From positions 263,433,162-263,497,161 of the forward strand of contig OY856188.1 in the NCBI GenBank assembly GCA_963693315.1: 64,000 nt of DNA, written 5' to 3'. Each line of letters opens with the position of its first letter. Within the stretch, counting starts at the first letter, position 1. A program made the position numbers and the translations under genes. This document shows, piece by piece, positions 23,961-36,672 of the stretch. The notes under the pieces were generated by a model. That model made no database searches, was not told where the DNA came from, and saw only the letters and a list, made by a program, of their open reading frames with translations. The DNA comes from Diogma glabrata. Its lineage: Eukaryota > Arthropoda > Insecta > Diptera > Cylindrotomidae.

Positions 23961-26900
23961 GTTTCAGCAAATTTTTTTAAAAATTTGCTATTTACTTTTT
24001 AATTTACTTTTATTTTCTCTATTCTATCATAAAATATTGGCCTATGTCATATTTTATCAGTGATAGGAGTTTTTGTTTGGTTATCCATTCTTTAACAAAA
24101 ACCATAAAAAAACAAAAAGAGAAAGATTTACGTCCATCAACACCTTTGAACGTATGTTGTTGTGGGACCTTGGTCTTAAAAGGTTTTTATGTGTTATTGT
24201 GACACACATAGTAATTCCTACTACACAACACATTTTACTAAAAAAAAAAATTATTATTTTTTCATCGGTTCGTAAAAATCACAAACCAACAAAACATTTA
24301 ACTTTAATTTCGGATTGGCTTTTGTGAACAATTAAGATTAAGTACATATTGGAAATCACTTGTATTTTGCAATTCGAAATAACTTTTTATTTTCTCTAAA
24401 ATTCCTTTGGAAAAATTTTTTGTGTTTCGTGTCAGAATTCGAACTACATTCATCAGAGACACATTGTTCAAATCCTGTGTGTCTTACACAACTTAGCCAA
24501 AGCGGCGATGACGAAACATATTTTAATTTTGATGTTCAGATAATTTCTAAATTGAAAAATACCAAAGATTTAACTTTAATTTTTTATTCGAATTAATAAT
24601 TTCACTTTCAATATTCTATTAATTTTTATATTCACGCTGCGCCGTTTTCTTTTATTTAGCTCGACAAATTTAATTTTTTACTTTTATTACTTTTATTGTT
24701 CTTATTTTTATACTTGTTCAATTTATTTCAAATTAAATTTCGTATTGTTATTAATAAATTACTTAAGCTGGTTGTATTTTCCATCTTTTAATTCTTATTT
24801 TCTTTATCAACATATAAAAACATTACCTTATTTGTTTTATAATTTTGTGTTTTATGTAATTATTATGTTTTAAATGGTTTAAATCTAGTTTATTCATTTT
24901 TTACGTAAAGTAATAATTATTCGATAATTTTTTTGATAATTGCCAATACTTTTACTTTGTTTGTTTTCTTTTTACTTTTCATATTTATTTTATTTGATAC
25001 CACAATTTTCGCACGATTTTATTAGTATTCACTTTTAGAGCTTTTTTTAAAATGGCTCCTTTTTCAATGAGAAAATTTGATCTTTGACTTTTAATTCCAT
25101 TTTCAATTTGTTTTTATCAGTTTTACTATCGGATATTGCTTTATTATTTACAATAGTTTTATTTTTGTTCTTAAAAGCATAAGCTATTTTGATTTGCATG
25201 AAAGTTCTATATTTTTTAACACCAAGTTTTAAATTTATTTATCGTATTTGTCAAAATTTTTTTTGTTATTTTACTGCTTTTACTTTTTTTAAAAAACTAA
25301 GTTTTGATAAGATAAAATTTGCTATCAGACTGGCTAGGGAATAGTCAGACTGGCAGTAGTAACGGACCGCAAGCAGCTTATCCCAAACAGACACAAAATC
25401 AACAAAAATCAAAATTTATATAAATTTTATTTTATTTAGGCCATTTGAAATTTTCACAATTAATCAAAATTTCACAATTTTTAATATGTTGAACAAAATT
25501 CTATTTTCTGATAGTTTTCATAAACAAACTATAATTAAAAAATAATTTCCGTTTCCAACATCTCTTTCAATTCTCACAATCCAATGACGTTAATATTAAA
25601 ACGTACGTCATTATCCTCAATATAATCGATTATTTTTGTATTATAAATTAGGTTATTAAAAAACTAAGAGTTATTAATTCCGAACGTAATATTTCATAAA
25701 AGAAAATAAATAACCACAAACTATGTAGATATATAAACAAGATCATACTACTTTTTTGTTTTTTATTACAACGGAAAAGAAGTGAGAGTTGATGTGTATA
25801 TCTTATATGTATTAAGATCATCGTCTTATGATATCCACAATGTATTTATTGAAACATATGTTTTACAATATTTTCGGTTTCGAAACTACAACAACATTTT
25901 TTATTTCACAAATACGATCAATAGCAAGTAGTTATGGAAACTGTGTGAAACTATTTTATATGAATATTTTTATTTTTAGGCGTATTGGTAATAATGCCCA
26001 GAATTTACCCTTTACTGCTGTTGACCATATTATTGAAATTGAAATCGATTATGAATATGAAATATTTAGAGTCAGCCCGATTTTGCACATGCACCTTGAG
26101 TTAAGCTTTATAACTAGCGTGATAGGAATCCAGAATCGTGTATGCTAAAAAAGAGTTACATAAATCTTATTGTTAATATATCTTACCGATGCTTAGATAA
26201 AAAACGACGCATCATGCTTCAAACATTTTCTTATATCCGTTTTACTGTTTGTGAGTTCGATTTAAAACTAAATTGTTGAATCATTTTTTACGAAAACATT
26301 TCTGACAACATTTCTGACAAAAAATGACGAACATGTTGGCGAAAAAGTACTAATTTTGTTTTTACTTTTCAGAATTATGTTTTTATTCTATAAAGCAAAA
26401 GAAGAAAAATAGTATTTTTTTCGTTATCCTTATTATTTATGTTTTTTATGAGCTACAAAGGTTTTTTTCAAAATATCACCGCAAATATACGGTGATATAT
26501 AAATTTTCTACAAAACTGTTAATACGATTTTTTTTTAAATTTGAATATTTCATGACATATTTCAAAAAATCTACGATTTTATCAAAAAATCATCTTTGAT
26601 GATTTTGCGCCACGTGTTTTTTTTTATTTTTAAAAAATCCCCTATTGTTTTTTCACCTAAATGAATCTTTTAGGAGACGTCTAAGAAAATTTAAGCTGCA
26701 CGATTGAAATGAAAAACATTACCTTCTTTTTAAAAAAATGTAAAACATTTATTACGCACTAGTGCATAATGAAATAATTACCCATTCCATATTGTTAATT
26801 AAACGGATGAAGAAGGTGCATGGCAAATAGGGGTACTCGTGCCAAAAAAACTATGAGTATGTGTATGTCATTTACAAGCTCTAATGAGTTTTCTTCACGC

Positions 26901-27708
26901 TACGATTACGAATTTTAACATGGTTATTTATATCTTTTTAACCTTCATGCGTGAGATATGTTTATCATTCTGTTCTCGCTATACAATATACTATTTTCAA
27001 TTAGTTGTGTATAATCAATTCCTCATTTTCTTTCTGCGAGTAAAATATCAACTAGATCTGACAGTTTCTAAAAAGTTAGACTGTAAGGTGGGATGGACAC
27101 CACAATCTCACCATTTTTCTTGGTTAATTTGAAACAAAGCTTAGTTAATTTAAAATTCAGTTGTTAAATGAATAGGAAGGTGACAATAGTTTTCTTTTTA
27201 ATGCAATCGCTCTATTTTTTTGTTTTTTAAATTCGACACACAACTACGTAACTCTCTTTGTAGCTAAACCTTTATAAAAGTTAACTTCATTTCCTAATTT
27301 CAATAGCATTCAACCAATATTAGAAATAAATAAATTAGTTTTGAAATGTGTTTACAAATTTTAACCTCAATGTTAATGGTTTTCGCAACAGTTATATTTA
27401 ACCTAATCACCAAACTACATTTCATTCAATTAAATTGTCATAAACCTTTATACTCAAATTTATCATATAATAAAAAGATTTAACTGCACAACATAAATTT
27501 AATTTCAATTCGTTATTACAAAAATGACATGCCCACAAAAATTAATATATCAAATTGTATTTAACATCTGCCTTAAAGCCATATGACCCTTGCCATCTAT
27601 ATCCAAAATTTTATTTTTATTCATACATCGCATTTTTATTGTTTATAATTTATTTATTTTCTTTTAAAAATATTAAACGAAAACAAAACAAATAAATTTA
27701 TTTTGTTA
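23961..27708. other. A+T-rich, partly T-skewed sequence upstream of the exon
   Basis: From about 24600 to 25320 the plus strand is markedly T rich. A brief G+C-richer patch at 25325-25400 contains a doubled CAGACTGGC. A hairpin (ATATCACCG/CGGTGATAT) lies near 26476-26501 and a near-palindrome (ATTACGCACTAGTGCATAAT) near 26753. No exon preceding 27723 was identified. Confidence 0.4.
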
Positions 27709-27722
27709 TTTTTTTTTTTCAG

Positions 27723-27868
27723 ATCATCAATTTCCGATAGACCTCAGTAATGTTGCAAAGGATCATTCATTCTTAGAAAATGATCCCCTGCAGTCATTAT
27801 ACAGACGTTTGGTTGCTTTAAATCAATGTGCAGCTATGAGATTAGATGGAACACATAAACATGGAAAT
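27723..27868 (+). CDS. cv-c: Internal exon, SAM domain of a DLC-family RhoGAP
   Basis: A 146-bp exon bounded by a textbook acceptor (a run of T, then TTTTCAG at 27716-27722) and donor (AAT|GTAAGT at 27866-27874). It enters in phase 1 and leaves in phase 0. The translation contains HQFPIDLSNVAKDHSFLEND followed by SLYRRLVALNQCAAMRL. This matches the second half of the N-terminal SAM domain of DLC proteins (vertebrate DLC1 has a closely similar FPIDIS, HDFL, RRLNTLNKCA pattern) and of Drosophila crossveinless-c, a Rho GTPase-activating protein acting at cell junctions and in tubular morphogenesis. The SAM start, the RhoGAP and the START domains are not in sight, so introns on both sides must be long. 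Assignment rests on remembered family patterns; paralogues cannot be excluded. Confidence 0.8.
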
Positions 27869-29346
27869 GTAAGTTATATATATTTACTTAAAATTGATTT
27901 TGTTATATTTTTTTGTTTTATTTATTTCGATTCTTATCGTAATCTTTTAAATAAAATTCATAAAAGAAAAATAAGTAAGACAAACAAACATTCGATTGTT
28001 ATGATTTTTAACAATTGAGATGTTGGGTTTTATGAATGTCTGATAAAATTCTAAAAAAAAAAATAAATAAATTAAATAAAGAAAATAGTTTCACTTAGGC
28101 GGTTTAGCTACTTTATAAATTAAATTATTAGAAAAAATTTATTATTAAAGTAATTTTATTTCTTATCTGGAATTTGAAACAAAAAAAAATCACAATGAAA
28201 ACGGTAGGAAAATAGTTAGAAGATCAATGTTGATAGGAATTAGTAACAATTTATAGAATTTTAATCACTGAATCCATTCGTTTACCTACATTGAAGTTTT
28301 GATTTTAATCGTAAAAGTTTATTTATTATTTAATTTAGCTGGAGTGCATTTTAATGAGATTTCTATGTTGGATTGATTTAATTAAGATAAAACTATTTGA
28401 ATTAAACTTTATTTAGTTGATTTGATTTGTGTTTTGAATGAGTGTTAAACCTTGATATAATTTTTTGATAGAACACGCAATCAACATTTAGTCAAGATTT
28501 TCAACAAAATATGTGTGCAAAATATTTAATTATTTAATACAAATCAGTACAAAAGCTTATTAGTTTTGTCTTCTGTGCAAAATAGATAAAGAAAATTAGT
28601 TATATTATAAAATTAATTATAACATTATAAATTATTATTATTTACAAATTATTATTTGTACATAGAGTTATGTATTAAAAACACATGTTTGATGACGATG
28701 ACTTAAATGATTGAAATTTATTGTTGTTGAAATTTTGTATAGTCTACACTGAAGTTGAACACAATTTTGTATTGTATTTCATTTCATTGTGATTGTATTA
28801 GAATCGTAGCTGTATTATAACAAGAAATGAAATTCCCACATAATAACAAAAACTAAAAACCAAGAAAACCGATGGGCAGAGAAGTTGAAAGGCAGTTGAA
28901 TATTTCACCAACTATTCACTAAACAGAGGAATTTTGGGTGTTTGATCCTATTTAACCCTATTGCATCGAAAAAAAATAATCTTCCACTGATTGGGATTAA
29001 AGCTAATTGAGTTTTCTCTGTCATGTTTCTGCAAAACCAAGGCTTTCCCATAGAATAATCGACATTTTATACCAATTATAAAATGCCGAATATAAAGCCC
29101 ATTCCTTCTGACACCTTTCAAATTAACCCTCGTATTAATTGCAATTTATCCGACAATTGAGTAAAATGAGAGATTATTGTCCGAACGAAGAAATTACTTA
29201 CCTCAATCAACGTTTACAACCGATTTGCAAACAATATAGTTATACGACATAATTTTCAATCTATTTTAATGAAAACAGTAGTATTGGATGTGTTTTAAGA
29301 GCGTGAGAATCTTCTAATTAATAATAAAAATTCAAAATGATTAATT
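27869..29346. other. Intron sequence, A+T rich
   Basis: Starts with the GTAAGT donor of the preceding exon. No further exon or repeat could be recognised. Confidence 0.6.
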
Positions 29347-30393
29347 TTATTTATGAATTTTTTTAATTTTTAATTTCAATATATGCCATTCATGTTTAAA
29401 TATGATTTCGGACATATGTATACCTCGACTGCTCCTGACAGTCTGCAATGTGTCATTCCAATTTTTAACGACTTTTAATTTTTAATTTTTAACAAATTTT
29501 TTCAGCAAATCTGCAGTTTTTATTTTTGCTCTAACTCTTTCAATGACAGCTTTCAGGGTCTGTTGTTTTGCGTACACCAATGATTTGGCATATGCTCACA
29601 AAAACGATTGGTATTAAATCACATGATCTATGTGGCCGCCAGCTAACATATCCAAATCGAGAGAAAATATTTTCATTAAATTTTTTTTAACAAATCACTG
29701 GATTCACTTTTTTAATAGGCTGCAGCTCCATCCTGTTGGAACCACATTTCATCTAATTTTATGTTTTTAATGCTTTCAAATAAAAAGTTGTTGATCATGG
29801 TTCGGATAACGTGCCTCATTAACCCTAACGTTGACTTCAGCATCATTTCTAAAGAAACGAGAACCGATGATACCGCCAGCATACAATCCACACAAATAGT
29901 GACTTTTTCTGTTTTCACTGTTGTTTCCAATATATGTTCTGGTTTGTCTCATTTCAAAATCTGTAATTTTATTTGTTAACAAAACCATTCAGCCAAAAAT
30001 TAGTTTTATCACTAAACACAATTTTTCGACCGAGGATCAAAAAAAGGATCGTCTTCCAACTTTATCAGAGTAAAATTAACAAGCGTACTACAGTTTAAAT
30101 GATCTTGAGGCTGTAATTTCTGAAGCAGTGGTAGACTATGAACTCTGGATCTTCATTTATACATTTATTTACAACAGCTATAGTTGCTTCAGTACGAGCA
30201 TATCTTTGACGTGTTGTGGGCCTAGTAATGTGGTTAGAAATCTCTCTATAGCACAACGAATTGCTTGTTCTGATAAACGATTATTTGGACCATAAATGTC
30301 ACGCAGTTTTCTATGCGTTTCACGAACTGAAGACTAATTTTTAAAGTAAATTTTAATAATTTCAAACCATTGTTGAGAAGTGATTCTTTTCAT
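29347..30393 (-). pseudogene. Tc1/mariner-type transposase relic
   Basis: Read on the minus strand from an ATG at 30393: an N-terminal helix-turn-helix part (MKRITSQQWFEIIKIYFK, then YGPNNRLSEQAIRCAIERF), a segment FSDKTNFWLNGFVNK holding the first catalytic Asp, CGLYAGGIIGSRFFRND, LDEMWFQQDGAAAY with the second catalytic Asp, WRPHRSCDL with the third, and a C-terminus with SRGIHMSEIIFKHEW. These blocks occur in the right order for an insect mariner-like transposase of about 340 residues. Internal stops and several frame shifts (for example between about 29790 and 29930) make it inactive. Terminal inverted repeats could not be found. Confidence 0.85.
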
Positions 30394-31849
30394 GATCAAA
30401 TGGAAACTATAAGGAATTGCATTTGAAATATCAGAGAATGAACAACAAAAAAAAATGAAATGTTCTACTAAAGCATATGAAAAGTCTATTTTCATGCAGG
30501 CTTAATCCCCTGTGAAAATGGAAATGTTTTCACTAGTGTAAAATCGTTTTCGCTAAATAGCAATTTGTGATTGCTATGGTATTTTCGTGTAATTTTACAC
30601 CGTTTTTTAAATCAAAACTACAATGAAAAAATAAAATATGACTTTTGAATGCTATACTGTCGATTTCCAATACCACAATTTATAAAAAATATCATTAAAA
30701 TATTTACTATCGTAGAAAAATTTGCATTCCCTACGCGAGATTAAAAACGTTTCACATTCGTGAAATTACTCCACTCGTGAACAAATTTCCACTTGCAAAA
30801 AAGCAGTGTTTACATCTCTTGTAGCAAAATGTACTATTTTGGAATGTTTACTAAATGAAAAATTGTAATGTTCAAGTTATTCTGAGTTAACCGTCAACAT
30901 ATAGTAATATACAATAGTGTAGTTCGAAAATGTTTATATTTATTTTCAAAAACTTTTCAACCCACTTGAGCAAAATCACATTTATATCCTACGAAGTCCA
31001 ATTCCAACCGGAAATTATTATATTCTTTTTTCCCCTTCCATTTATTTTTCAATAACTACGTGAAACTTAAAAAGAATTACAGAAAAGCTAATACAGGAAT
31101 TTTATGGGAAAACCAATTTTGCTTACGATCATTTTGGATTGAAAAAGTTTTGTTTTTTTGACGAGGCAGTTGATTTTATTATTTTTGATTGGACAATGTG
31201 CGATTTGACATTTGGCTGGAACGGTTGGATTTCATTTTTGTGAAGTGTTAAATATAGTTAAACAAACCAAAAAAATGAAATCAATTCTTTGGATTATTGG
31301 TGTATTATTTATATGTGTGGGGGAATAATATCAAGGAAAATGTTGAGGGAGCTGAATTAGAGTACTAATTTTTATTGTTGGTAAAACGATGTTAATTTAA
31401 AGGAATGAAGTGTGGTATGGTGTTTCTTCGCAGTTCAGGAACCTGAGTGGTGATGTAGGTACCCGTCGTTTTGTGTTGTATTCTGAATTTTTTGTACTGA
31501 AGTAAGTCACAGTATTCACACCCGAATGAGCTAGCAACGGATGAGAACAAGATTGCGTGCACGACCAACTGGTGGATGTTCGTAGGCCACCAGACCTCTT
31601 ACTACAAACTGGAATTGGAAAACAAAATCCAACAGGGATTTGTCAAAATCGGATAGTAAGTTGGATCGTCTGAAAATAACATTCAGTATGATCGTCCGAC
31701 GGTCTGTCCAATAAGTTGGATCGTCTGTGGAGCCTTCAAGTTTTGAAATTTCTAGTGCAAAGTTGTTCGATCTATTCTGCTTAAAAAAAGTTAAAATTCA
31801 GTATAAATTTTTGTTTTTGATGTTTTTCAATATTATTTATTTATAGGTA
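30394..31849. other. A+T-rich sequence with a possible MITE and a G+C-richer patch
   Basis: The 30505-30830 stretch has scattered inverted motifs (GTGAAAATGGAAATGTTTTCAC near one side, GTGAACAAATTTCCAC at the other) that could be decayed MITE ends. At 31420-31760 base composition is more balanced and TAAGTTGGATCGTCTG occurs twice, at about 31661 and 31711. No protein similarity was seen. Confidence 0.4.
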
Positions 31850-32045
31850 TTTGCGTTAGGACCATGATTCATGTAAAAGAATTGTCTTGCAGTAAAAAAA
31901 ATCCCTTTGATTGATTGAGAGGTGGTAAAAATTTTTTATCGTACGATAATATTTTTGGTCGTACGACAAAAATAATATTTTAAATATTATTCTACTTTTG
32001 CTTAAGATATAAAACATAACCTGGATCTTAAAAGTTTTATTGATA
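31850..32045. repeat. Palindromic-core repeat, copy 1
   Basis: Shares ordered blocks with 57378-57620: CCATGATTCATGTAAAA at the start, then a palindromic core with TTTTATCGTACGA and TCGTACGACAAAAATAATAT, then AGATATAAAAC. The core can fold on itself. Non-coding. Confidence 0.65.
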
Positions 32046-35000
32046 GTTAATTTATTTAAGGTTCAATAACTCTTGGCATTTGATATTGATGAAACTCGAT
32101 GAATGAGCTTGTAGGATATTTTTCGATAGCTCAAAATTGAAAAAATTGATGAAGGTATCAATAAATGTTTGAAACTTCAATAACTTTATTCTATCATTAG
32201 ATGTTTATGAAATTTGTTTATAGTTGTATATAGAATTTCGTTTTTACAAAAATTTGAATCTAAACCCATATTACCGGCAGCATTTTATAGTAAATCAAAT
32301 ACATGATTTTATAAACCAATTAATATGTCATTTAAAATACAGCAAAATACTCCTATTGCTTACTAATTCTGATAGAACTTATTTATATTGATTTCGCTTT
32401 ACCCACTTTTATTTTGTATGCATCTAACAAAGCTTAACATAGCTTTTTGCGTTCGAAAAAAATTACCAAATAAAAACTAACCTTTTAAAGAAATCTAATT
32501 TACAGGAAATAAGTTTGACGGTCGTTTCTCACAAAAGTGTGTCACTTAAATGTTGTTATTATACATTTTTTTTCATTGAATATTTTAGCATCAATCTACT
32601 ATTCGATGTACTTTTATATTTTGAATGTCGTTATTTTTTACTATGCTTCAATTCTTTAAATAATTAAAATATTAAATTAAATTGAAACCGATAATGAATG
32701 ATTTATGTGCTTTATGTAAAAATGAAGCTCATAATGAATTCATTATATTTTGTAACATAAAATGATGCAAAGCAATCACGTTTAAGAATATTTGAAGTAC
32801 TTTTCTACATTTGTTATCTTTGTTTAGAACCAATTTCAAAAATCGATTAAACCTTTCGTATTTTTACCAAATAAAACTATTCTGAGTTAAGCAAGAAAAA
32901 TGGTCAATATGCTAAATCTGGTGCTCGGGCCACGTATTTACTAACACTGCTATAAACCATAGATTTAACATAAATCGATATACTATAGAAGGATGTAGCT
33001 TGATTAATTATTATATCGACAGTTTAGAAATTATTTCTCAAATAGTATATTTTATCGCCCCGCCGTCTATAAATATAGGTCTATTTTTGTTTTTTTACAA
33101 CCATAAGTGTGTGTGTTATTAGTCTTAATAGAATAAAATAAACAGATGATAATTTTATTCTATTGCGCGAATGTTGCGGAACACAATAAAATAATTTATT
33201 TGAACTCTGATTGTATTTTATAAATAAATTAATTGTTGTTTATAAAAAACGCAATATAAAAACAGGTTTTGGTTTAAATATCAACCTTCTAAACTTAACA
33301 GTTTTGACTGTATGATGATTTCAATTCAGAAAGGTTTTCTTTTTTATTTACATATAACGAAAAATAATTTGCAAAAATTAGTCCATTGTTTTCAATAAAA
33401 ATAATAAAAAAAACATATTTTTATTGTCTTTTGTACAAATAACAAACAACAACTAATTATTCTATTCTTATTTTATGTTCAAAATAAACGGAACAATAGT
33501 TTGTTTTCTTATAATTTATAAAGTCGTACAACTTCTCATATAAAAGTCTCTTACAAAAAGATGCAACAATTTGTTCTACATTGCATTGTTTGAGTTTCAT
33601 TAGAAAAGATATTTTTTTTTGTTGTTTCTATTCATAACTAAATAATTTGTTATTCAACTAAATTATTGAAATTTGTGTTTAGAAATTTAATTTTGGATTT
33701 AGTTATTGGACCATAACCGATTGATAGCTGAAATCTTATGAGTAGCTTTAGTTAGAAGTTATTTATACTCAGTTAAGTTAAATTAATAGAATAACTAACA
33801 TTATCCAGAAGAGATATCACGTATATACTTGTATTAAATTTTGTGCATCATTGCTAAAAGTAAATCTATTTTTATTTTAATTAATTTCAACTTCTAAAAT
33901 CCTTATGTCTATTTCAATTGATTTGCATTTTTATTAGATTTAAAACATCAAAGGCAAACAATTATGGGATGAATTAAATTGATTTATTTTATTGGTTTAG
34001 GAGCAAAAAACTTATACAAATGTTTGTTAAAATGTATAAAGAAAATGTGAATTAAAAATTCTATTTGTTAAATTGTTAATATTGATAGATTGGTTTCCGT
34101 CTAATGGGAGGAAATTGTTATTAATGTAAGTGAAAACTAATAAAGATTTAGTGTCGACTGATGGTCTTCTTTGTTATAGGTTATAAAATATTTGATCATT
34201 ATTCGGTTTGATGGAGCAGTGAAATTGTTGGTTATTAATTTAATTCAACTATGAGTTTTTTAAAATTTGTTTACTACAGTTTGGTTAGATTATACTTATT
34301 AATATTGAGTATATTAATACTTGGTTTACCAATTTACTTCAATTTACTTAATTTAACTTCTTTAACTTCGATAACTTCTTTTGTAACGATACTTCACTTT
34401 TTATTCTATTGAAAAGTATTACTTACGGTTACGACGGTTCTCTTGTAACTAATTTTCTTGTGGTATGTTTTTAATTCAAGTTTTACAAGCTTCAAATTCA
34501 AAATGCTACATAATATTCTGGTTGTAGTAAATTATCATGACAAAATTATAATCTTGAGTTTTTATTCCAAGGAAACGAGATTTTTATTAATTACTTATAT
34601 AAAATTTTAATTAAAGTTAAATTTTATATAATTAAACTCTTTCCTTTAGTATCGTCAAAACAAATTCATTACCACGACTCAAATAAATTAACAAAAAAAC
34701 ACCCTCAATATCATTCCATCGCCCTATTTTGTACGAAAATGAAATAATTTTAAATTTCTATTAAAATACTTACGAAATCATAAGAAAAAATCTTTTTCTA
34801 TTAACCGCAAAATATAATTATCTTAACGCATAACATTCTTCAAAACTTTAATCACAAACAATATCAAAGTAAGAAAAAAACGAACAAAAAAATTAAGTTT
34901 TATTCATTTATAATTATAACACCTGTTGCATTATTTTTATAAATATCTATATATCTATAAAACAACAATAAACAGTAAGTACATGAATAATATTTCATAA

Positions 35001-35267
35001 ATGTAATAACAAGAAAACCAAGAGAAACGGTAAATAGTTAACATTTCAATCAATCAAAGATGGTTCAAAGGTTTTTTATTACTTATCAGAAGTTTGTGTT
35101 AATGTGAAGTTGGTAAAAATTGATTGTGGTAATAAAGCTAATTGTATCATAAGATTGTTGAGTTGTCAAATTTGTTGTAGTGACTGATTGATTTAACTAA
35201 ATATATAAATCCCTTACAACAATTTTGAAAACTTGCATGAAATTTAATTTTATTGTGCATGTTACAA
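32046..35267. other. A+T-rich sequence, nothing recognised
   Basis: Mostly A/T-rich text without repeats shared with the rest of the window. It runs up to the insertion point of the large LTR element. Confidence 0.5.
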
Positions 35268-35271
35268 AATT
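35268..35271. repeat. Target site duplication, left
   Basis: AATT here is repeated at 46155-46158 immediately after the right LTR. It can also be read as a 5-bp AAATT if the LTR is taken to end one base earlier. Confidence 0.7.
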
Positions 35272-36348
35272 TGTAACGATCGCAATAATCGCGAAACAAT
35301 AATAAAACCAAATTCATCTTCGTTTTCAATTCAATAAAAATGCATTTCATTAGTTTCCGTTCATTTTTTACATTAATAATAATTTTAAAATTTTCTAAAA
35401 CTTAACTGCTAGTTAAATTTTGAATATACTATAAAAAGCAAACGAACGTACTAAATTTTTATTTCCAATGCTAATGAACAGACGTCGTTGTTAATCATTT
35501 GCTGAATTTCGAATATTACACGATTGATTAGAAGATGTCAAAGGCAAAATCACATTTTTGCAATTTTCAATTCAAAAAAAATTATTCATTCCGGTTTTGA
35601 TTTTAAACAAGAACACATCTAGTCAAAAGTAAAAATAGTAAGAAAATTATTAAAAACGATTAAAAGTGTAATACGGATATATGTTATATCCTTTATCTAA
35701 TATGATTATTGGCTTTTTATAGCTTTGCAAGAAAAAAATAATAAAATTGATTGCTTTAAAAACAAACACCGAGTGTATATAATTAAATTAAATTTGTCAT
35801 GTGATTGTTGTTTTATAATTGAATTCTACGCTGATGGGCATATAAAGTTTGATATTAACAATATTTTTAGTAATAAAACTTTATTATATTGTTACGACAT
35901 AAAAATTTGTTAACAAAATAATGTCATTCAAATTAGTAACAAAAGAAAGTGAAATTAAAAATACGAAATCAATTTTTTCCTAGTAAATTGATTAAAAAGC
36001 GATTGAAAGTAAAATTAAACAAAATAAATGACGTGTCAGATATATGGTTGACACGGCCATACTGGAAGTATTTTGGGGTCCGTGAATGTCCCAGTGGATT
36101 GTGGAAACAAAATTTTTTCTTTGAAATATTTGAGCAACCTAATTTGATGAACGATCTGCTGACCTAAGAGGACTTCAATCAACTCCATCAGAAGAATATG
36201 CAAGTAATTTTTTTTATATATATATATATTAATATTAATACATATGTAATTTTTGTTAAATGAAGGATTAGATTTGTTTAACATAAGAGATTTCCGAATC
36301 CAGGATTCGCTGGGGACAAATTTTTAGTACCAAAGGTCCAAGTTAATA
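35272..36348 (+). repeat. 5' LTR
   Basis: Begins TGTAACGATCGC and ends AGTTAATA. Contains AATAAA-type signals near its start, a TATA-like GCATATAAAG near 35838-35847 and a (TA)n tract near 36218. The terminal ...ATA rather than ...CA is unusual. No base difference from the right LTR was seen on reading. Confidence 0.9.
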
Positions 36349-36350
36349 CG

Positions 36351-36368
36351 TGGCGCCGAAACAGGGAC
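36351..36368 (+). other. Primer-binding site, tRNA-Lys-like
   Basis: TGGCGCCGAAACAGGGAC lies two bases after the 5' LTR. It differs at two adjacent positions from the complement of the insect tRNA-Lys(UUU) 3' end (TGGCGCCCGAACAGGGAC), so 16 of 18 pair. Confidence 0.85.
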
Positions 36369-36672
36369 CCTTCAGGTTTTTTTTCTTTGTAGTATAACCG
36401 AAATTACGGTTAATTTGTGATATAATGTTGATTTATAGAACCAGTTCTGGCTGAGTTATTTATTATTTTTATTGCTGGGCGTTGGCAAGCCGGTTTTTTT
36501 GGTAATAATATTTTTGGAACATCATATATTATTGTTTTTGAAAATAAAAATTGGTTATATAAATTTTTTGGATAACCAGTATTGGTTTTTTTTGTGGTTA
36601 TATAAATTTGTGGGAAACCAGTTATTGGTTTCGTTTTGATTAGGAAATTATATATTTTGAATTTTGATAAGA

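Noticed and set aside
25828..26148. 106-residue ORF upstream of the cv-c exon
   Set aside because: It has no recognised domain, its composition matches A+T-rich random sequence, and it lacks splice context linking it to the exon.
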